Origin: Alcaligenaceae bacterium
GTDB taxonomy: Bacteria > Pseudomonadota > Gammaproteobacteria > Burkholderiales > Burkholderiaceae_B
Length of the DNA stretch: 64,000 bases
Direction of reading: 5' to 3'
Assembly: GCA_013416395.1 (NCBI GenBank)
Contig: JACCEP010000002.1
Coordinates: forward strand, 558,001 to 622,000
Positions 54,716-63,507 of this stretch are shown piece after piece (position 1 is the stretch's first letter; every line of letters begins with the position of its first letter). Made by a program: the position numbers and the translations under genes. Below the pieces are notes generated by a model. It was given only the letters and a program-made list of their open reading frames with translations. It was not told the DNA's origin and did no database searches.

Positions 54716-54860
54716 TTAACGAACAGAGGCCCTCTCGTAGGGTAAAATCTGTTCAATTCACAGGTGTTCCGCGCCGGGGCCAAGCGCCATTCAGGCACCC
54801 CCCCTTCGCCGGCATGCCTTTTTTTTGTCATGGCCAGCACCAATAACTCATTCGTTTGGC

Positions 54861-54866
54861 TATAAT
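54861..54866 (+). promoter_or_regulatory. acpP promoter -10 box
   Basis: A perfect TATAAT lies 31 bases upstream of the acpP ATG, preceded by TGGC, close to an extended -10. No good -35 was found at 17 bp. acpP commonly has its own strong promoter. Confidence 0.55.
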
Positions 54867-54897
54867 TCGCGGGAATTTTCCCTACTTGGAGATCTGC

Positions 54898-55137
54898 ATG
54901 GAAAGCATCGAACAGCGCGTCAAGAAGATCGTCGCTGAACAACTTGGCGTTAACGAAGCCGAGATCAAAAACGAATCTTCCTTCCTTGACGACCTCGGTG
55001 CCGATTCGCTCGACATGGTCGAGCTCGTGATGGCACTCGAAGATGAATTTGAAACCGAAATTCCGGACGAAGAGGCCGAGAAAATCACGACGGTTCAGCA
55101 AGCTGTCGATTACATCACGTCGCATAGCAAACAGTAA
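54898..55137 (+). CDS. acpP: Acyl carrier protein
   Basis: AcpP carries growing acyl chains on a phosphopantetheine arm. The 79-residue acidic protein has the attachment site S37 in [10 protein letters not shown] and the standard helices. The ATG at 54898 follows TTGGAG at 6-base spacing; the frame is open upstream but without family similarity. A TATAAT box in the 182-bp gap indicates independent high-level transcription. fabF follows after 153 bp. Confidence 0.98.
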   Translation: MESIEQRVKKIVAEQLGVNEAEIKNESSFLDDLGADSLDMVELVMALEDEFETEIPDEEAEKITTVQQAVDYITSHSKQ

Positions 55138-55290
55138 TATCAACTTTTCGGGTGCGCCCCGGTTTACCGCTGCGCAACCCCCAAGGCGGTTTCTAGGGAA
55201 TGGTCCCGCTGTCCTGGTCAGGCATTTTAATGCTAAGGCCTGGCGCTGCGCCTGTTCACTTTAAACCGCTTTTTTTTTCAGGAGTCATCC

Positions 55291-56520
55291 GTGAAACGAC
55301 GTGTCGTCATTACCGGTTTGGGTATTGTTTCGCCAGTCGGCAACGATATTGACAGCGCTTGGGACAATATCGTCAATGGGCGTTCGGGCATAGGCCGCAT
55401 CACGCGTTTTGATCCTTCCGAGCTGAACTCCCATATTGCGGGTGAAGTCAAAGGTTTCGACGTTACGCAGTACATGTCTTCAAAAGAAGCCAAGCAAATG
55501 GATACCTTCATCCATTACGGCGTGGCCGCTGGTGTGCAGGCCTGGCGTGACGCCGGCTATGAGCCCTCTGAGTCTGCCGCCGAACGCTGTGGCGTTATTC
55601 TGGGGTCGGGCATCGGCGGTTTACCTCGCATTGAAGAAACCCAAATCGAATATCTCCAGCGGGGCGCGCGTCGAATTTCACCCTTCTTCGTGCCGGCTTC
55701 GCTCATCAATCTTATATCCGGCCAGCTGTCCATCAAGCTTGGGCTCAAGGGCCCCAGCTATGCTGTCGTGTCTGCCTGCACGACGGGGTTGCACTCCATT
55801 GGCGATGCTGGCAGGCTCATTGAATACGGCGATGCCGACGTCATGATTGCCGGAGGGGCTGAGGCAACCGTCTCGCCGCTGGGCGTGGGCGGTTTCGCAG
55901 CCATGCGTGCACTTTCCACGCGCAATGACGACCCTCAAACGGCGTCGCGCCCTTGGGATCGCGATCGCGATGGCTTTGTACTGGGCGAAGGCGCAGGTGC
56001 GCTGGTCCTCGAAGAATACGAGCATGCCCGCAAGCGTGGGGCTCGCATTTACGGTGAGCTGGTCGGCTATGGCATGAGCTCAGATGCGCATCACATTACG
56101 TCGCCTGACCGCGACGGTCCGCGCCGAGGCATGGTCAATGCGTTGCGTAGTGGCGGCATTAACGCCGATCAGGTGCAGTACATCAACGCACACGGTACCT
56201 CCACGCCACTGGGCGACAGAAACGAAACCGAGGCGCTCAAGCTCGCGTTCGGCGACTATGCCAAAAAGCTGGTTGTCAATTCCACCAAGTCCATGACAGG
56301 CCATTTGTTGGGCGCGGCGGGCGGGGTTGAGGCCGTGTTCACTACACTGGCGGTGTACAACCAAGTGTCTCCCCCCACCATCAATATTTTCAATCAAGAC
56401 CCCGACTGCGATCTCGACTATTGCGCCAACGAGGCACGAGATCTAAAGATCGATATCGCGCTGTCCAACTCGTTTGGCTTTGGCGGCACGAACGGCTCCA
56501 TGATCGTCCGGAGGGTCTAG
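55291..56520 (+). CDS. fabF: Beta-ketoacyl-ACP synthase II
   Basis: FabF elongates acyl-ACP and adjusts membrane fatty-acid composition. The 409-residue protein has the Cys-His-His triad: C163 (SACTTGLHSIGDA), H301 (NAHGTSTPLGD) and H338 (MTGHLLGAAG). The GTG start follows AGGAGT after a T-run of nine, which could be the tail of a weak acpP terminator. The family-typical NSFGFGGTNGS ends the protein. The small YgfX-like gene starts 13 bp later. Confidence 0.98.
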   Translation: MKRRVVITGLGIVSPVGNDIDSAWDNIVNGRSGIGRITRFDPSELNSHIAGEVKGFDVTQYMSSKEAKQMDTFIHYGVAAGVQAWRDAGYEPSESAAERCGVILGSGIGGLPRIEETQIEYLQRGARRISPFFVPASLINLISGQLSIKLGLKGPSYAVVSACTTGLHSIGDAGRLIEYGDADVMIAGGAEATVSPLGVGGFAAMRALSTRNDDPQTASRPWDRDRDGFVLGEGAGALVLEEYEHARKRGARIYGELVGYGMSSDAHHITSPDRDGPRRGMVNALRSGGINADQVQYINAHGTSTPLGDRNETEALKLAFGDYAKKLVVNSTKSMTGHLLGAAGGVEAVFTTLAVYNQVSPPTINIFNQDPDCDLDYCANEARDLKIDIALSNSFGFGGTNGSMIVRRV

Positions 56521-56533
56521 GCTGAGACGCTGC

Positions 56534-56959
56534 GTGTCCTTGCTTCACCAATGGTCTGTCAGACATACGCGTCAGTTGGCGTTGTTCAACGCGCTGACGC
56601 GTCGTCAGTACCATTATTCAGGCACGCTTACCCTGCATGCCAACGGGCTTTGGCAGGCCGATCCGGCCATTCAGGGCTATCTGCGATTGGCCAGGGTTTG
56701 GCAAACCCCGGCGTGGCTTACCTTGCGTTTTTTGCCTGTTCAAAACGGTGTCGCTGTTTCGGCGACTCCGTCTGGCGTGGGCTGGCCACGCAATAGTGCG
56801 GCGCGGCCGGCCGCCGTAGCTCCCCGCGTACCGCAGGGGCGAGTTGATCTGGTAATCTGGAAGCATTCTCTGGCGGGCACAGCTTGGCGTTCGCTGCGTA
56901 CCCAGGTAGCAAGGCAGGCTGTCATGCCTCGCCGCGCCCTCAAAAAGGAAGGCCTATGA
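56534..56959 (+). CDS. Small hypothetical protein upstream of rpoE, possibly YgfX-related
   Basis: I do not recognise this 141-residue protein with certainty. It reads GTLTLHANGLWQ, AWLTLRFLPVQNG and RVDLVIWKHSLAGTAWRSLR, a pattern like the cytoplasmic C-terminal part of YgfX-type proteins often encoded between fabF and rpoE in beta-proteobacteria. It has no membrane helices, unlike YgfX. The start (GTG 56534) is weak, without a good ribosome binding site. Support for a real gene: it fills the fabF-rpoE gap in frame, ends in ATGA overlapping the rpoE start by 4 bases, and its last codons contain the rpoE ribosome binding site. Confidence 0.6.
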   Translation: MSLLHQWSVRHTRQLALFNALTRRQYHYSGTLTLHANGLWQADPAIQGYLRLARVWQTPAWLTLRFLPVQNGVAVSATPSGVGWPRNSAARPAAVAPRVPQGRVDLVIWKHSLAGTAWRSLRTQVARQAVMPRRALKKEGL

Positions 56960-57555
56960 GTGAACGCGATGTCGATGCCCAACTGGTGGCTCGCGTACAG
57001 CGTGGCGACAAGCGTGCCTTCGACCTGTTGGTGCTTAAGTACCAACGCAAAATAATGCGGCTGCTATCACGCATGATTCGTGATCCGGCCGAAGTCGAAG
57101 ATGTCGCCCAAGAAGCCTTTATCAAGGCATATCGCGCTTTGCCCCAGTTTCGGGGCGATAGCGCGTTTTATACGTGGTTGTATCGCATCGCCATCAATAC
57201 GGCGCGTAACTGGCAGGCGGCCAGCGCGCGCCGTCCCGTCACACTAAATGAACGTGTTGACGAAGATGGTGAAACTTTTAGCCGAATTGATAACCTAACC
57301 GACAATAGCACTCCAGAGTCCATGGTGGCGAGCCGTCAAATCGTCGAAACGGTCAACGCCGCCATGAACGCACTGCCCGAAGAACTGCGCACCGCTATCG
57401 TGTTGCGCGAGATCGAAGGTCTGAGCTATGAAGATATTGCGCAAACTATGGGTTGTCCTATTGGTACCGTGCGCTCGAGAATTTTTCGCGCCCGTGAAGC
57501 CATTTCAGCTCAGTTGCGTCCCGTTTTGGGCAACGACTCTGATCGTCGCTGGTAA
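56956..57555 (+). CDS. rpoE: RNA polymerase sigma-E factor
   Basis: This ECF sigma factor handles envelope stress and is held at the membrane by RseA. The 199 residues have region 2 (VEDVAQEAFIKAYRALPQFR, and FYTWLYRIAINTARN) and region 4 (LPEELRTAIVLREIEGLSYE, then IGTVRSRIFRAREAI). The ATG at 56956 overlaps the upstream small gene's stop; AAGGAAGG is the ribosome binding site. Order rpoE-rseA-rseB-mucD matches Pseudomonas algU-mucABD and Bordetella. A self-regulated promoter (GAACTT-type) was not located with confidence. Confidence 0.97.
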   Translation: MSERDVDAQLVARVQRGDKRAFDLLVLKYQRKIMRLLSRMIRDPAEVEDVAQEAFIKAYRALPQFRGDSAFYTWLYRIAINTARNWQAASARRPVTLNERVDEDGETFSRIDNLTDNSTPESMVASRQIVETVNAAMNALPEELRTAIVLREIEGLSYEDIAQTMGCPIGTVRSRIFRAREAISAQLRPVLGNDSDRRW

Positions 57556-57565
57556 GGAGCAATAA

Positions 57566-58057
57566 ATGCAAGTCGCCAAGCAGTCCCATCAAGACCAGGA
57601 GCAGGCATCCTGGGAAGCCTCCGTTTCGTCCTGGGTAGACGGCGAGGGCGAAATACGTCCTGAAGAACTCGATTCCCCCTATGGGCGGCATGTTTGGGAT
57701 ACCTATCACCTGATCGGCGATGCAATGCGCAATGAAGAGCTTGCTATCAAGCCTTCTGATCTGTTTTACGCACGAATTTCCAAAGCCATAGACGCTGAGC
57801 CGCATATTGTTGCGCCACGCATCAGCCGTCATGCGCTTATGCGCACAAGCCTGTCGGGGCTGGCCGTTGTGGCCGCCATGGCGTCGGTGGCATGGGTCGC
57901 ATCGCCTTATTTTTTCCCCAGCACGTCGGGGCCGTCAAATGTTCAGGTGCTGGCCTCTTCGGGCGACGATGCGCGTATCGCTGACTATCTCGATGCGCAT
58001 CGCGAAATTGTTGGCGCCAGCCCGGTGCGCCAGGCTTCATTCGAGGTGTCTCGCTAA
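57566..58057 (+). CDS. rseA: Anti-sigma factor RseA (MucA-like)
   Basis: This single-pass inner-membrane protein binds RpoE in the cytoplasm. The 163 residues show a cytoplasmic anti-sigma region (about 12-75, with SWEASVSSWVDGEGEIRPEE and WDTYHLIGDAMRNEEL), one helix (about 95-117) and a periplasmic tail (about 118-163) for RseB contact and DegS cleavage. AAGGAG precedes the ATG. The stop overlaps the rseB start by one base (TAATG). Length is close to that of beta-proteobacterial MucA-like proteins. Confidence 0.92.
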   Translation: MQVAKQSHQDQEQASWEASVSSWVDGEGEIRPEELDSPYGRHVWDTYHLIGDAMRNEELAIKPSDLFYARISKAIDAEPHIVAPRISRHALMRTSLSGLAVVAAMASVAWVASPYFFPSTSGPSNVQVLASSGDDARIADYLDAHREIVGASPVRQASFEVSR

Positions 58058-59130
58058 TGACTACGGGGGCTTGTCTCACTTCTGGCTATGGTTGGCATGG
58101 TGATGCGGGCATGAGGGTCGCTCGTCATGCTTCGCGTATGTTGGCTATTGCATGTGCGCTGGCGTGGGTAATCGCCACACCGGCGAGCGCGGCGGAGCCC
58201 AGCAGTGACGAGGTCGCGGCCCAGCAAGCGGTCGCCATCCTGCAACAAATTCAGACGGCAGCGCGAACCCTTGATTACTCCGGGGTATACACGTACCAGC
58301 AGGGGCAGGCGATGGTGTCATCGCGTATTGTGCACATGGTTGACGGCACCGGCGAGCGCGAGCGCATTGAGCTGCTTGACGGCGAGCCGCGCGAGTACAT
58401 TCGCCATAATGATGAAAGCCGCTGCCTTATGCCGTCAAAAAAAGTAGTTCTTATTGAAGACCGACGTGGTGACCGTTTTCCGGGTCTGCTGCTGGGTGAC
58501 AGCAGTAATTTGCCCAAGTTTTATCAAATTCGTACGGGCGGTTCGCATTATCGCGTAGCGGGTCGCGAGTGTCAGTTTATCGAGCTGGTGCCGCGGGACG
58601 ACGCGCGCTACGGCTATCGTCTTTGTGCCGATACCGAAACCCACTTGCTGCTCAAAGCCCAGGTGGTTGGTAGTCATGGCATGATTGACCAGATTGCGTT
58701 CAATGCGCTTAGCCTTGGCAAGCAGGTGTCGCCCGAAGGCCTTGAGTCCAGTTTGAAAACTGACGGGTGGAAGGTGGTTCAGTCTGCCATGACGCCCATC
58801 GACCTTTCAAAAAAGGGTTGGCGCATTCCGTACCCGCCGGGGTATCAACCTGTTGTGCAGGCTGTACGTACCATGAAGCATGGGCGTCAGGTAAGCCAAC
58901 TGGTGCTGGCCGATGGTCTGGCAGCCGTGTCTATTTTTATCGAGCCTATGGGGGCTGAGAAAGGTCCCCGAAACGGCAACGAGGTGGCCAGTACTGGCGC
59001 GATGAATATATTTAGCACCCGTGTTGGTGATCATTGGCTGACAGCCCTGGGAGAGGTGCCAGCGCAAACGCTGCGTGAACTGGTCGAACGCACCGAATAC
59101 GTGCCGCCGACTCAAACTTTGAATAATTAA
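58057..59130 (+). CDS. rseB: Sigma-E regulatory protein RseB (MucB-like)
   Basis: RseB is a periplasmic lipid-/LPS-responsive regulator that shields RseA from DegS. The 357-residue frame has a signal-peptide-like hydrophobic region near residues 28-46 (AIACALAWVIATPASAAE). The MucB/RseB N-terminal domain (about 50-240) and C-terminal domain (about 255-345) follow, with TLDYSGVYTYQQG and YQPVVQAVRTMKHGRQVSQL. Two starts are possible: ATG 58057, coupled by TAATG to rseA, or ATG 58111, which gives a signal peptide of normal length. The conventional signal peptide favours the second; coupling favours the first. Confidence 0.9.
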   Translation: MTTGACLTSGYGWHGDAGMRVARHASRMLAIACALAWVIATPASAAEPSSDEVAAQQAVAILQQIQTAARTLDYSGVYTYQQGQAMVSSRIVHMVDGTGERERIELLDGEPREYIRHNDESRCLMPSKKVVLIEDRRGDRFPGLLLGDSSNLPKFYQIRTGGSHYRVAGRECQFIELVPRDDARYGYRLCADTETHLLLKAQVVGSHGMIDQIAFNALSLGKQVSPEGLESSLKTDGWKVVQSAMTPIDLSKKGWRIPYPPGYQPVVQAVRTMKHGRQVSQLVLADGLAAVSIFIEPMGAEKGPRNGNEVASTGAMNIFSTRVGDHWLTALGEVPAQTLRELVERTEYVPPTQTLNN

Positions 59131-59152
59131 ATTTCTAACAACGGAGTTCCCT

Positions 59153-60688
59153 ATGCTTTCCGATTACCTTGGAAATAGTAAGCTCAAACGCTTCGCAGTA
59201 TGTGCCTCGGCCAGTCTGCTTGTTGCATGCTCGTCAGTGGGCGCAGAAACGACTGCGCCCGTGGCCACGGCGACGCCGGTTCCTGTGTTGTCTGTTCCAG
59301 ACTTTACCAGTGTCGTTGCCAAAACCGAGGGTTCTGTCGTTAATATCCGAACTACCGAGGCGGTGCCTGTGCGCGGTCAGGGTATGGGGCCGGGCGGTTC
59401 AACCGATCCCTATGAACTGTTCAAGTGGTTTTTTGGTCCCGATGCAGTGCCCCCAGGCATGCCGGGCAAGCGCGGCGAACGCGGCGACCGTGGCAATCGT
59501 GGTGCGGCACCCCAGTCAGCACCGCAGGAGCGCACAGTGCCTCGCGGCGTAGGGTCGGGCTTTATTATCTCGGCTGATGGTTACATACTTACCAACTACC
59601 ATGTGGTCGATAAGTCCAATGGCATATTCGTAACCCTTACCTCGGGCAAAGAGTACCCAGCCAAAGTCATCGGTAGTGATGCACGTACCGACATAGCCCT
59701 TATAAAAATAGATGCCCACGGGCTTACGCCGCTGCCAATTGGCGACTCAAACAAGCTCAAGAAAGGGCAGTGGGTGCTGGCAATAGGTTCACCGTTCGGT
59801 CTCGATTCTACGGTTACCTCAGGCATTATCAGCGCCATTAATCGTGATACGGGTGACTATCTGCCGTTCATTCAGACTGACGTTGCGGTCAATCCGGGTA
59901 ACTCGGGTGGCCCGCTCATCAATCTGGCAGGCGAAGTCGTCGGCGTGAATTCGCAGATTATCTCGCAAAGTGGTGGCTTCATGGGTATTTCACTGGCCAT
60001 TCCTATTGATGAAACCATGCGTGTGGTTGAGCAGCTCAAGGCTCACGGCAAGGTAACGCGTGGTCGCATCGGTGTGCAGATTGGCCCGGTCTCTGATGAG
60101 GTCGCCAAGGCAATTGGCCTCGATCAAGCCGATGGCGCCATGGTAAGTAATGTTGAAAAAGATGGCCCTGCAGCCAAGGCAGGCATACGGGCGGGTGACG
60201 TCATTATTAAATTCGATGGTAAAAAGATCGAACACATGACTGACTTGCCGCGTATTGTAGGCAGCACCAAGCCCGGTAATCGCGTCGATATGGAAGTATG
60301 GCGCAAGGGTAAGGAGCAAAAGCTCACTGTTACGGTCGCTGAAATGCCGTCTGCTAGTGAAGCAGCCAGCGCCAAGACAAGTGAGAAGAAGGCGCCGCAA
60401 GAGTCTCCCGTTGATGCGCTGGGCTTAAAGGTGACAGAAGTCGACACGTCATCCTCCGATGCTCAGTTGCCTCACGAGGGCGGTGTGCAGGTGGTCGAGG
60501 CCACTGGCCCAGCTGCTGAAGCAGGTATTGCTGCGGGTGATATCATCGTGACCATCAACGATGTTGATATCAAGGGGCCTGAGCAGTTTGCGAAGGTCGT
60601 GTCGGGGCTTCCTAAGTCTCGCGCAGCTGCTCTGTTGGTTGTCCGCGGTGATCAGTCACAGTGGCTCACCGTTACGCCTGAAAAATAA
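59153..60688 (+). CDS. mucD: Do-like serine protease MucD (DegP family), probable lipoprotein
   Basis: MucD is an envelope protease/chaperone for misfolded proteins, encoded with the sigma-E module. The 511-residue protein has the catalytic triad H150 (TNYHVVD), D180 (TDIALI) and S251 (NPGNSGGPL), then PDZ1 (about 300-395) and PDZ2 (about 425-505). The N-terminus ends in LLVACSS with C26, a lipobox, so the protein may be membrane-anchored rather than soluble. In the loop before the protease core (about 102-119) lies GMPGKRGERGDRGNRGAA, six Gly-X-Y triplets. GGAG precedes the ATG. A strong terminator follows 33 bases after the stop. Confidence 0.95.
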   Translation: MLSDYLGNSKLKRFAVCASASLLVACSSVGAETTAPVATATPVPVLSVPDFTSVVAKTEGSVVNIRTTEAVPVRGQGMGPGGSTDPYELFKWFFGPDAVPPGMPGKRGERGDRGNRGAAPQSAPQERTVPRGVGSGFIISADGYILTNYHVVDKSNGIFVTLTSGKEYPAKVIGSDARTDIALIKIDAHGLTPLPIGDSNKLKKGQWVLAIGSPFGLDSTVTSGIISAINRDTGDYLPFIQTDVAVNPGNSGGPLINLAGEVVGVNSQIISQSGGFMGISLAIPIDETMRVVEQLKAHGKVTRGRIGVQIGPVSDEVAKAIGLDQADGAMVSNVEKDGPAAKAGIRAGDVIIKFDGKKIEHMTDLPRIVGSTKPGNRVDMEVWRKGKEQKLTVTVAEMPSASEAASAKTSEKKAPQESPVDALGLKVTEVDTSSSDAQLPHEGGVQVVEATGPAAEAGIAAGDIIVTINDVDIKGPEQFAKVVSGLPKSRAAALLVVRGDQSQWLTVTPEK

Positions 60689-60721
60689 TCCGTAGAAACG
60701 GCTAAAATGGCGTAAAGCAGA

Positions 60722-60751
60722 AGGGAGCGCCCCCTGGCGCTCCCTTTTTTT
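60722..60751 (+). terminator. Intrinsic terminator after mucD
   Basis: AGGGAGCGCC (60722-60731) pairs with GGCGCTCCCT (60736-60745) with a four-base loop, followed by T7. This closes the sigma-E operon. Confidence 0.95.
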
Positions 60752-60798
60752 GGTTTTTTTCTGTTTCCGCTTTCTTTTTCGGACTTTCTTGCCGTTTT

Positions 60799-62592
60799 AT
60801 GGATCACATCCGCAACTTTTCCATTATTGCCCATATTGACCACGGCAAATCCACACTCGCTGACCGGCTGATTCATCGTTGCGGAGGGCTGGCTGACCGC
60901 GAAATGTCCATGCAGGTGCTTGACTCCATGGATATCGAGCGCGAGCGTGGCATCACGATCAAGGCACAAACTGCTTCGCTCAGCTATACCGCGCGCGATG
61001 GCCAGGTCTATGCACTCAATCTCATCGATACGCCCGGGCACGTTGATTTTTCCTATGAGGTCAGTCGTTCGTTGTCGGCGTGCGAAGGCGCGTTGCTAGT
61101 GGTCGATGCGACCCAGGGTGTTGAGGCACAAACTGTAGCCAACTGCTATACCGCGATTGAACTCGGTGTAGAAGTTTTACCTGTGCTCAACAAAATGGAT
61201 CTGCCTTCTGCCGATCCCGAGGGCGCGCGCGAAGAGGTTGAAGACGTTATCGGCATAGATTCTGCCGAGGCTATTTTGTGCAGTGCAAAAACCGGCATGG
61301 GCATTGAAGACATTCTTGAACAGGTCGTGGCCAAGGTGCCACCGCCCAAGGGTGATCCACAGGCCCCGTTGCAGGCGCTTATTATTGACTCCTGGTTTGA
61401 CAACTACGTGGGCGTGGTCATGCTGGTGCGCATCGTTAACGGTGTGCTCAAGCCTAAAGACAAAATTTTGCTCATGGCCAGCGGCTTTAGCCATCTGTGC
61501 GAGCAAATCGGTGTGTTTACCCCCAAATCAATGCCACGCTCTGAGCTGTCGGCAGGGCAGGTGGGGTTTGTTATTGCAGGTATCAAAGAGCTGGAGCACG
61601 CCAAGGTCGGCGACACCATTACCCTGGCTGGCAAGCCAGCGGCTAAGGCTCTGCCGGGTTTCAAAGAGGTCAAGCCTCAGGTGTTTGCCGGGGTATACCC
61701 GGTCGAAAGCAGCGAGTACGACCAGCTGCGCGATTCGCTCGAAAAGCTCAAGCTTAACGACTCCTCGCTCATGTTCGAGCCCGAAGTTTCGCAGGCACTG
61801 GGTTTTGGCTTTCGCTGCGGCTTTCTGGGTCTGCTGCACATGGAGATTGTGCAAGAGCGCCTTGAGCGCGAGTTTGACATGGACATCATCACCACGGCGC
61901 CGTCTGTGGTGTACGAAGTCCTGACAAACGACGGCGTCACTCAAATGGTTGAAAGCCCCTCGCGTATGCCCGAGGTGGGGCAAATTAGCGAGATCCGCGA
62001 GCCCATTGTCAACGTGACGCTGTTTATGCCGCAAGATTACGTAGGCCCTGTCATGAGTCTGTGCATGGCCAAACGGGGGGTGCAGCTCAACATGACCTAT
62101 CATGGAAGACAGGTGCATCTGGCTTACGAAATGCCGTTGGCCGAGATTGTGCTTGATTTCTTCGACAAGCTTAAGTCGGTGTCGCGTGGTTATGCGTCGA
62201 TGGATTACGAGTTCAAAGAATACCGGGCCGCAGATGTCGTGCGCGTTGATCTGCTCATCAATAGTGACAGGGTCGATGCGCTGTCCATGATCGTGCATCG
62301 TGCCAATGCTCGCTACAAAGGGCGTGAGGTCGTCAGCAAAATGCGTGCGCTGATACCGCGCCAGATGTTCGATATTGCCATTCAGGCAGCCATCGGCGCC
62401 GAGGTGGTTGCGCGCGAGAATGTAAAGGCTTTGCGCAAGAACGTACTGGCAAAATGCTATGGGGGCGATATTTCTCGCAAGAAGAAGCTGCTCGAGAAGC
62501 AAAAAGCCGGTAAAAAGCGCATGAAGCAGGTGGGTAACGTCGAAATACCCCAAGAGGCTTTCCTTGCCATATTGCAGGTCGAGGACAAATAA
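60799..62592 (+). CDS. lepA: Elongation factor 4 (LepA)
   Basis: LepA is a ribosome-bound GTPase that back-translocates or remodels stalled ribosomes. The 597-residue protein has the G1 motif AHIDHGKST (about 12-20), [17 protein letters not shown]-like domains and the LepA-specific C-terminal domain with [20 protein letters not shown]. No Shine-Dalgarno sequence is visible; the 47 bases between the mucD terminator and the ATG are very pyrimidine-rich. lepB follows 27 bp later, the canonical pairing. Confidence 0.98.
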   Translation: MDHIRNFSIIAHIDHGKSTLADRLIHRCGGLADREMSMQVLDSMDIERERGITIKAQTASLSYTARDGQVYALNLIDTPGHVDFSYEVSRSLSACEGALLVVDATQGVEAQTVANCYTAIELGVEVLPVLNKMDLPSADPEGAREEVEDVIGIDSAEAILCSAKTGMGIEDILEQVVAKVPPPKGDPQAPLQALIIDSWFDNYVGVVMLVRIVNGVLKPKDKILLMASGFSHLCEQIGVFTPKSMPRSELSAGQVGFVIAGIKELEHAKVGDTITLAGKPAAKALPGFKEVKPQVFAGVYPVESSEYDQLRDSLEKLKLNDSSLMFEPEVSQALGFGFRCGFLGLLHMEIVQERLEREFDMDIITTAPSVVYEVLTNDGVTQMVESPSRMPEVGQISEIREPIVNVTLFMPQDYVGPVMSLCMAKRGVQLNMTYHGRQVHLAYEMPLAEIVLDFFDKLKSVSRGYASMDYEFKEYRAADVVRVDLLINSDRVDALSMIVHRANARYKGREVVSKMRALIPRQMFDIAIQAAIGAEVVARENVKALRKNVLAKCYGGDISRKKKLLEKQKAGKKRMKQVGNVEIPQEAFLAILQVEDK

Positions 62593-62619
62593 CTTGGACA
62601 ACAACAAGGTGCTGCTGGT

Positions 62620-63507
62620 ATGAGCTGGGATTTCGCCCTCATTCTTTTTTTTCTGCTGGTACTTACCGGCGTGGTTTGGTTTCTGGATTTCTTCTGGCTG
62701 CGTAAGCGGCGTCGCGCAAAGGGTGTCGCCGCCATGGCGGCAACGGCACCCGCCGTGCAGGGGCTTAATGAGGCCGAAGCCTCGCGGGTGCGCCAGGAAG
62801 CCTATGACAATGCAAATAGGGCACCTTGGTGGATCGAATACTGTGTAAGTTTTTTTCCGGTCATTCTATTTGTGTTCGTGCTGCGCTCGTTCATTGTGGA
62901 GCCGTTTCGCATACCCTCGGGTTCGATGCTGCCCACACTGAAAGACGGCGACCTTATATTGGTCAATAAATTTCAGTATGGCGTGCGCCTGCCTATTATC
63001 GATCAGAAAATTGTCAATCTGGGCACACCAGAACGCGGTGATGTGGTCGTATTCAGGTACCCGGTTGACCCAAGTATTGATTACATCAAGCGGGTGGTTG
63101 GCCTGCCGGGCGATGTTGTACAGTATAAAAACAAGGTGCTGTCCATTAACGGGCAAGAAATTCCGCACCTGCGTGATGGTGACTTTTTTGAGCCTGATCG
63201 TTCTGCTTATGTAGGCCGTTACACCGAACAGTTGGGCAAGACTTCGCATCGCATTTTGCTGAACAAACGGGCGCCTCAAGACTTTATGGCCATTTCCAAT
63301 TACCCCTACCGTGAAAACTGTGAGTACCTCAATGACGGGGTACGGTGTACTGTGCCGGCAGGGCACTATTTCATGATGGGCGACAATCGCGATAATAGCC
63401 TCGACAGTCGATACTGGGGCTTTGTGCCAGATAAAAACCTTGTGGGTCGTGCATTTTTTATCTGGATGAACTTCAGTGAGCCCAGTCGCATAGGTGGTTT
63501 TCATTAA
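62620..63507 (+). CDS. lepB: Signal peptidase I
   Basis: LepB cleaves signal peptides at the periplasmic face of the inner membrane. The 295-residue protein has TM1 (about 4-26), a cytoplasmic loop, TM2 (about 72-90), catalytic S102 in [11 protein letters not shown] and the general base K157 in [12 protein letters not shown], with [20 protein letters not shown] near the C-terminus. The rnc start overlaps its stop by one base (TAATG). It lies 27 bp downstream of lepA. Confidence 0.97.
   Translation: MSWDFALILFFLLVLTGVVWFLDFFWLRKRRRAKGVAAMAATAPAVQGLNEAEASRVRQEAYDNANRAPWWIEYCVSFFPVILFVFVLRSFIVEPFRIPSGSMLPTLKDGDLILVNKFQYGVRLPIIDQKIVNLGTPERGDVVVFRYPVDPSIDYIKRVVGLPGDVVQYKNKVLSINGQEIPHLRDGDFFEPDRSAYVGRYTEQLGKTSHRILLNKRAPQDFMAISNYPYRENCEYLNDGVRCTVPAGHYFMMGDNRDNSLDSRYWGFVPDKNLVGRAFFIWMNFSEPSRIGGFH

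Noticed and set aside
61528-62607. 359-codon open frame antisense to lepA
   Set aside because: Antisense to a canonical lepA; no domain recognised.
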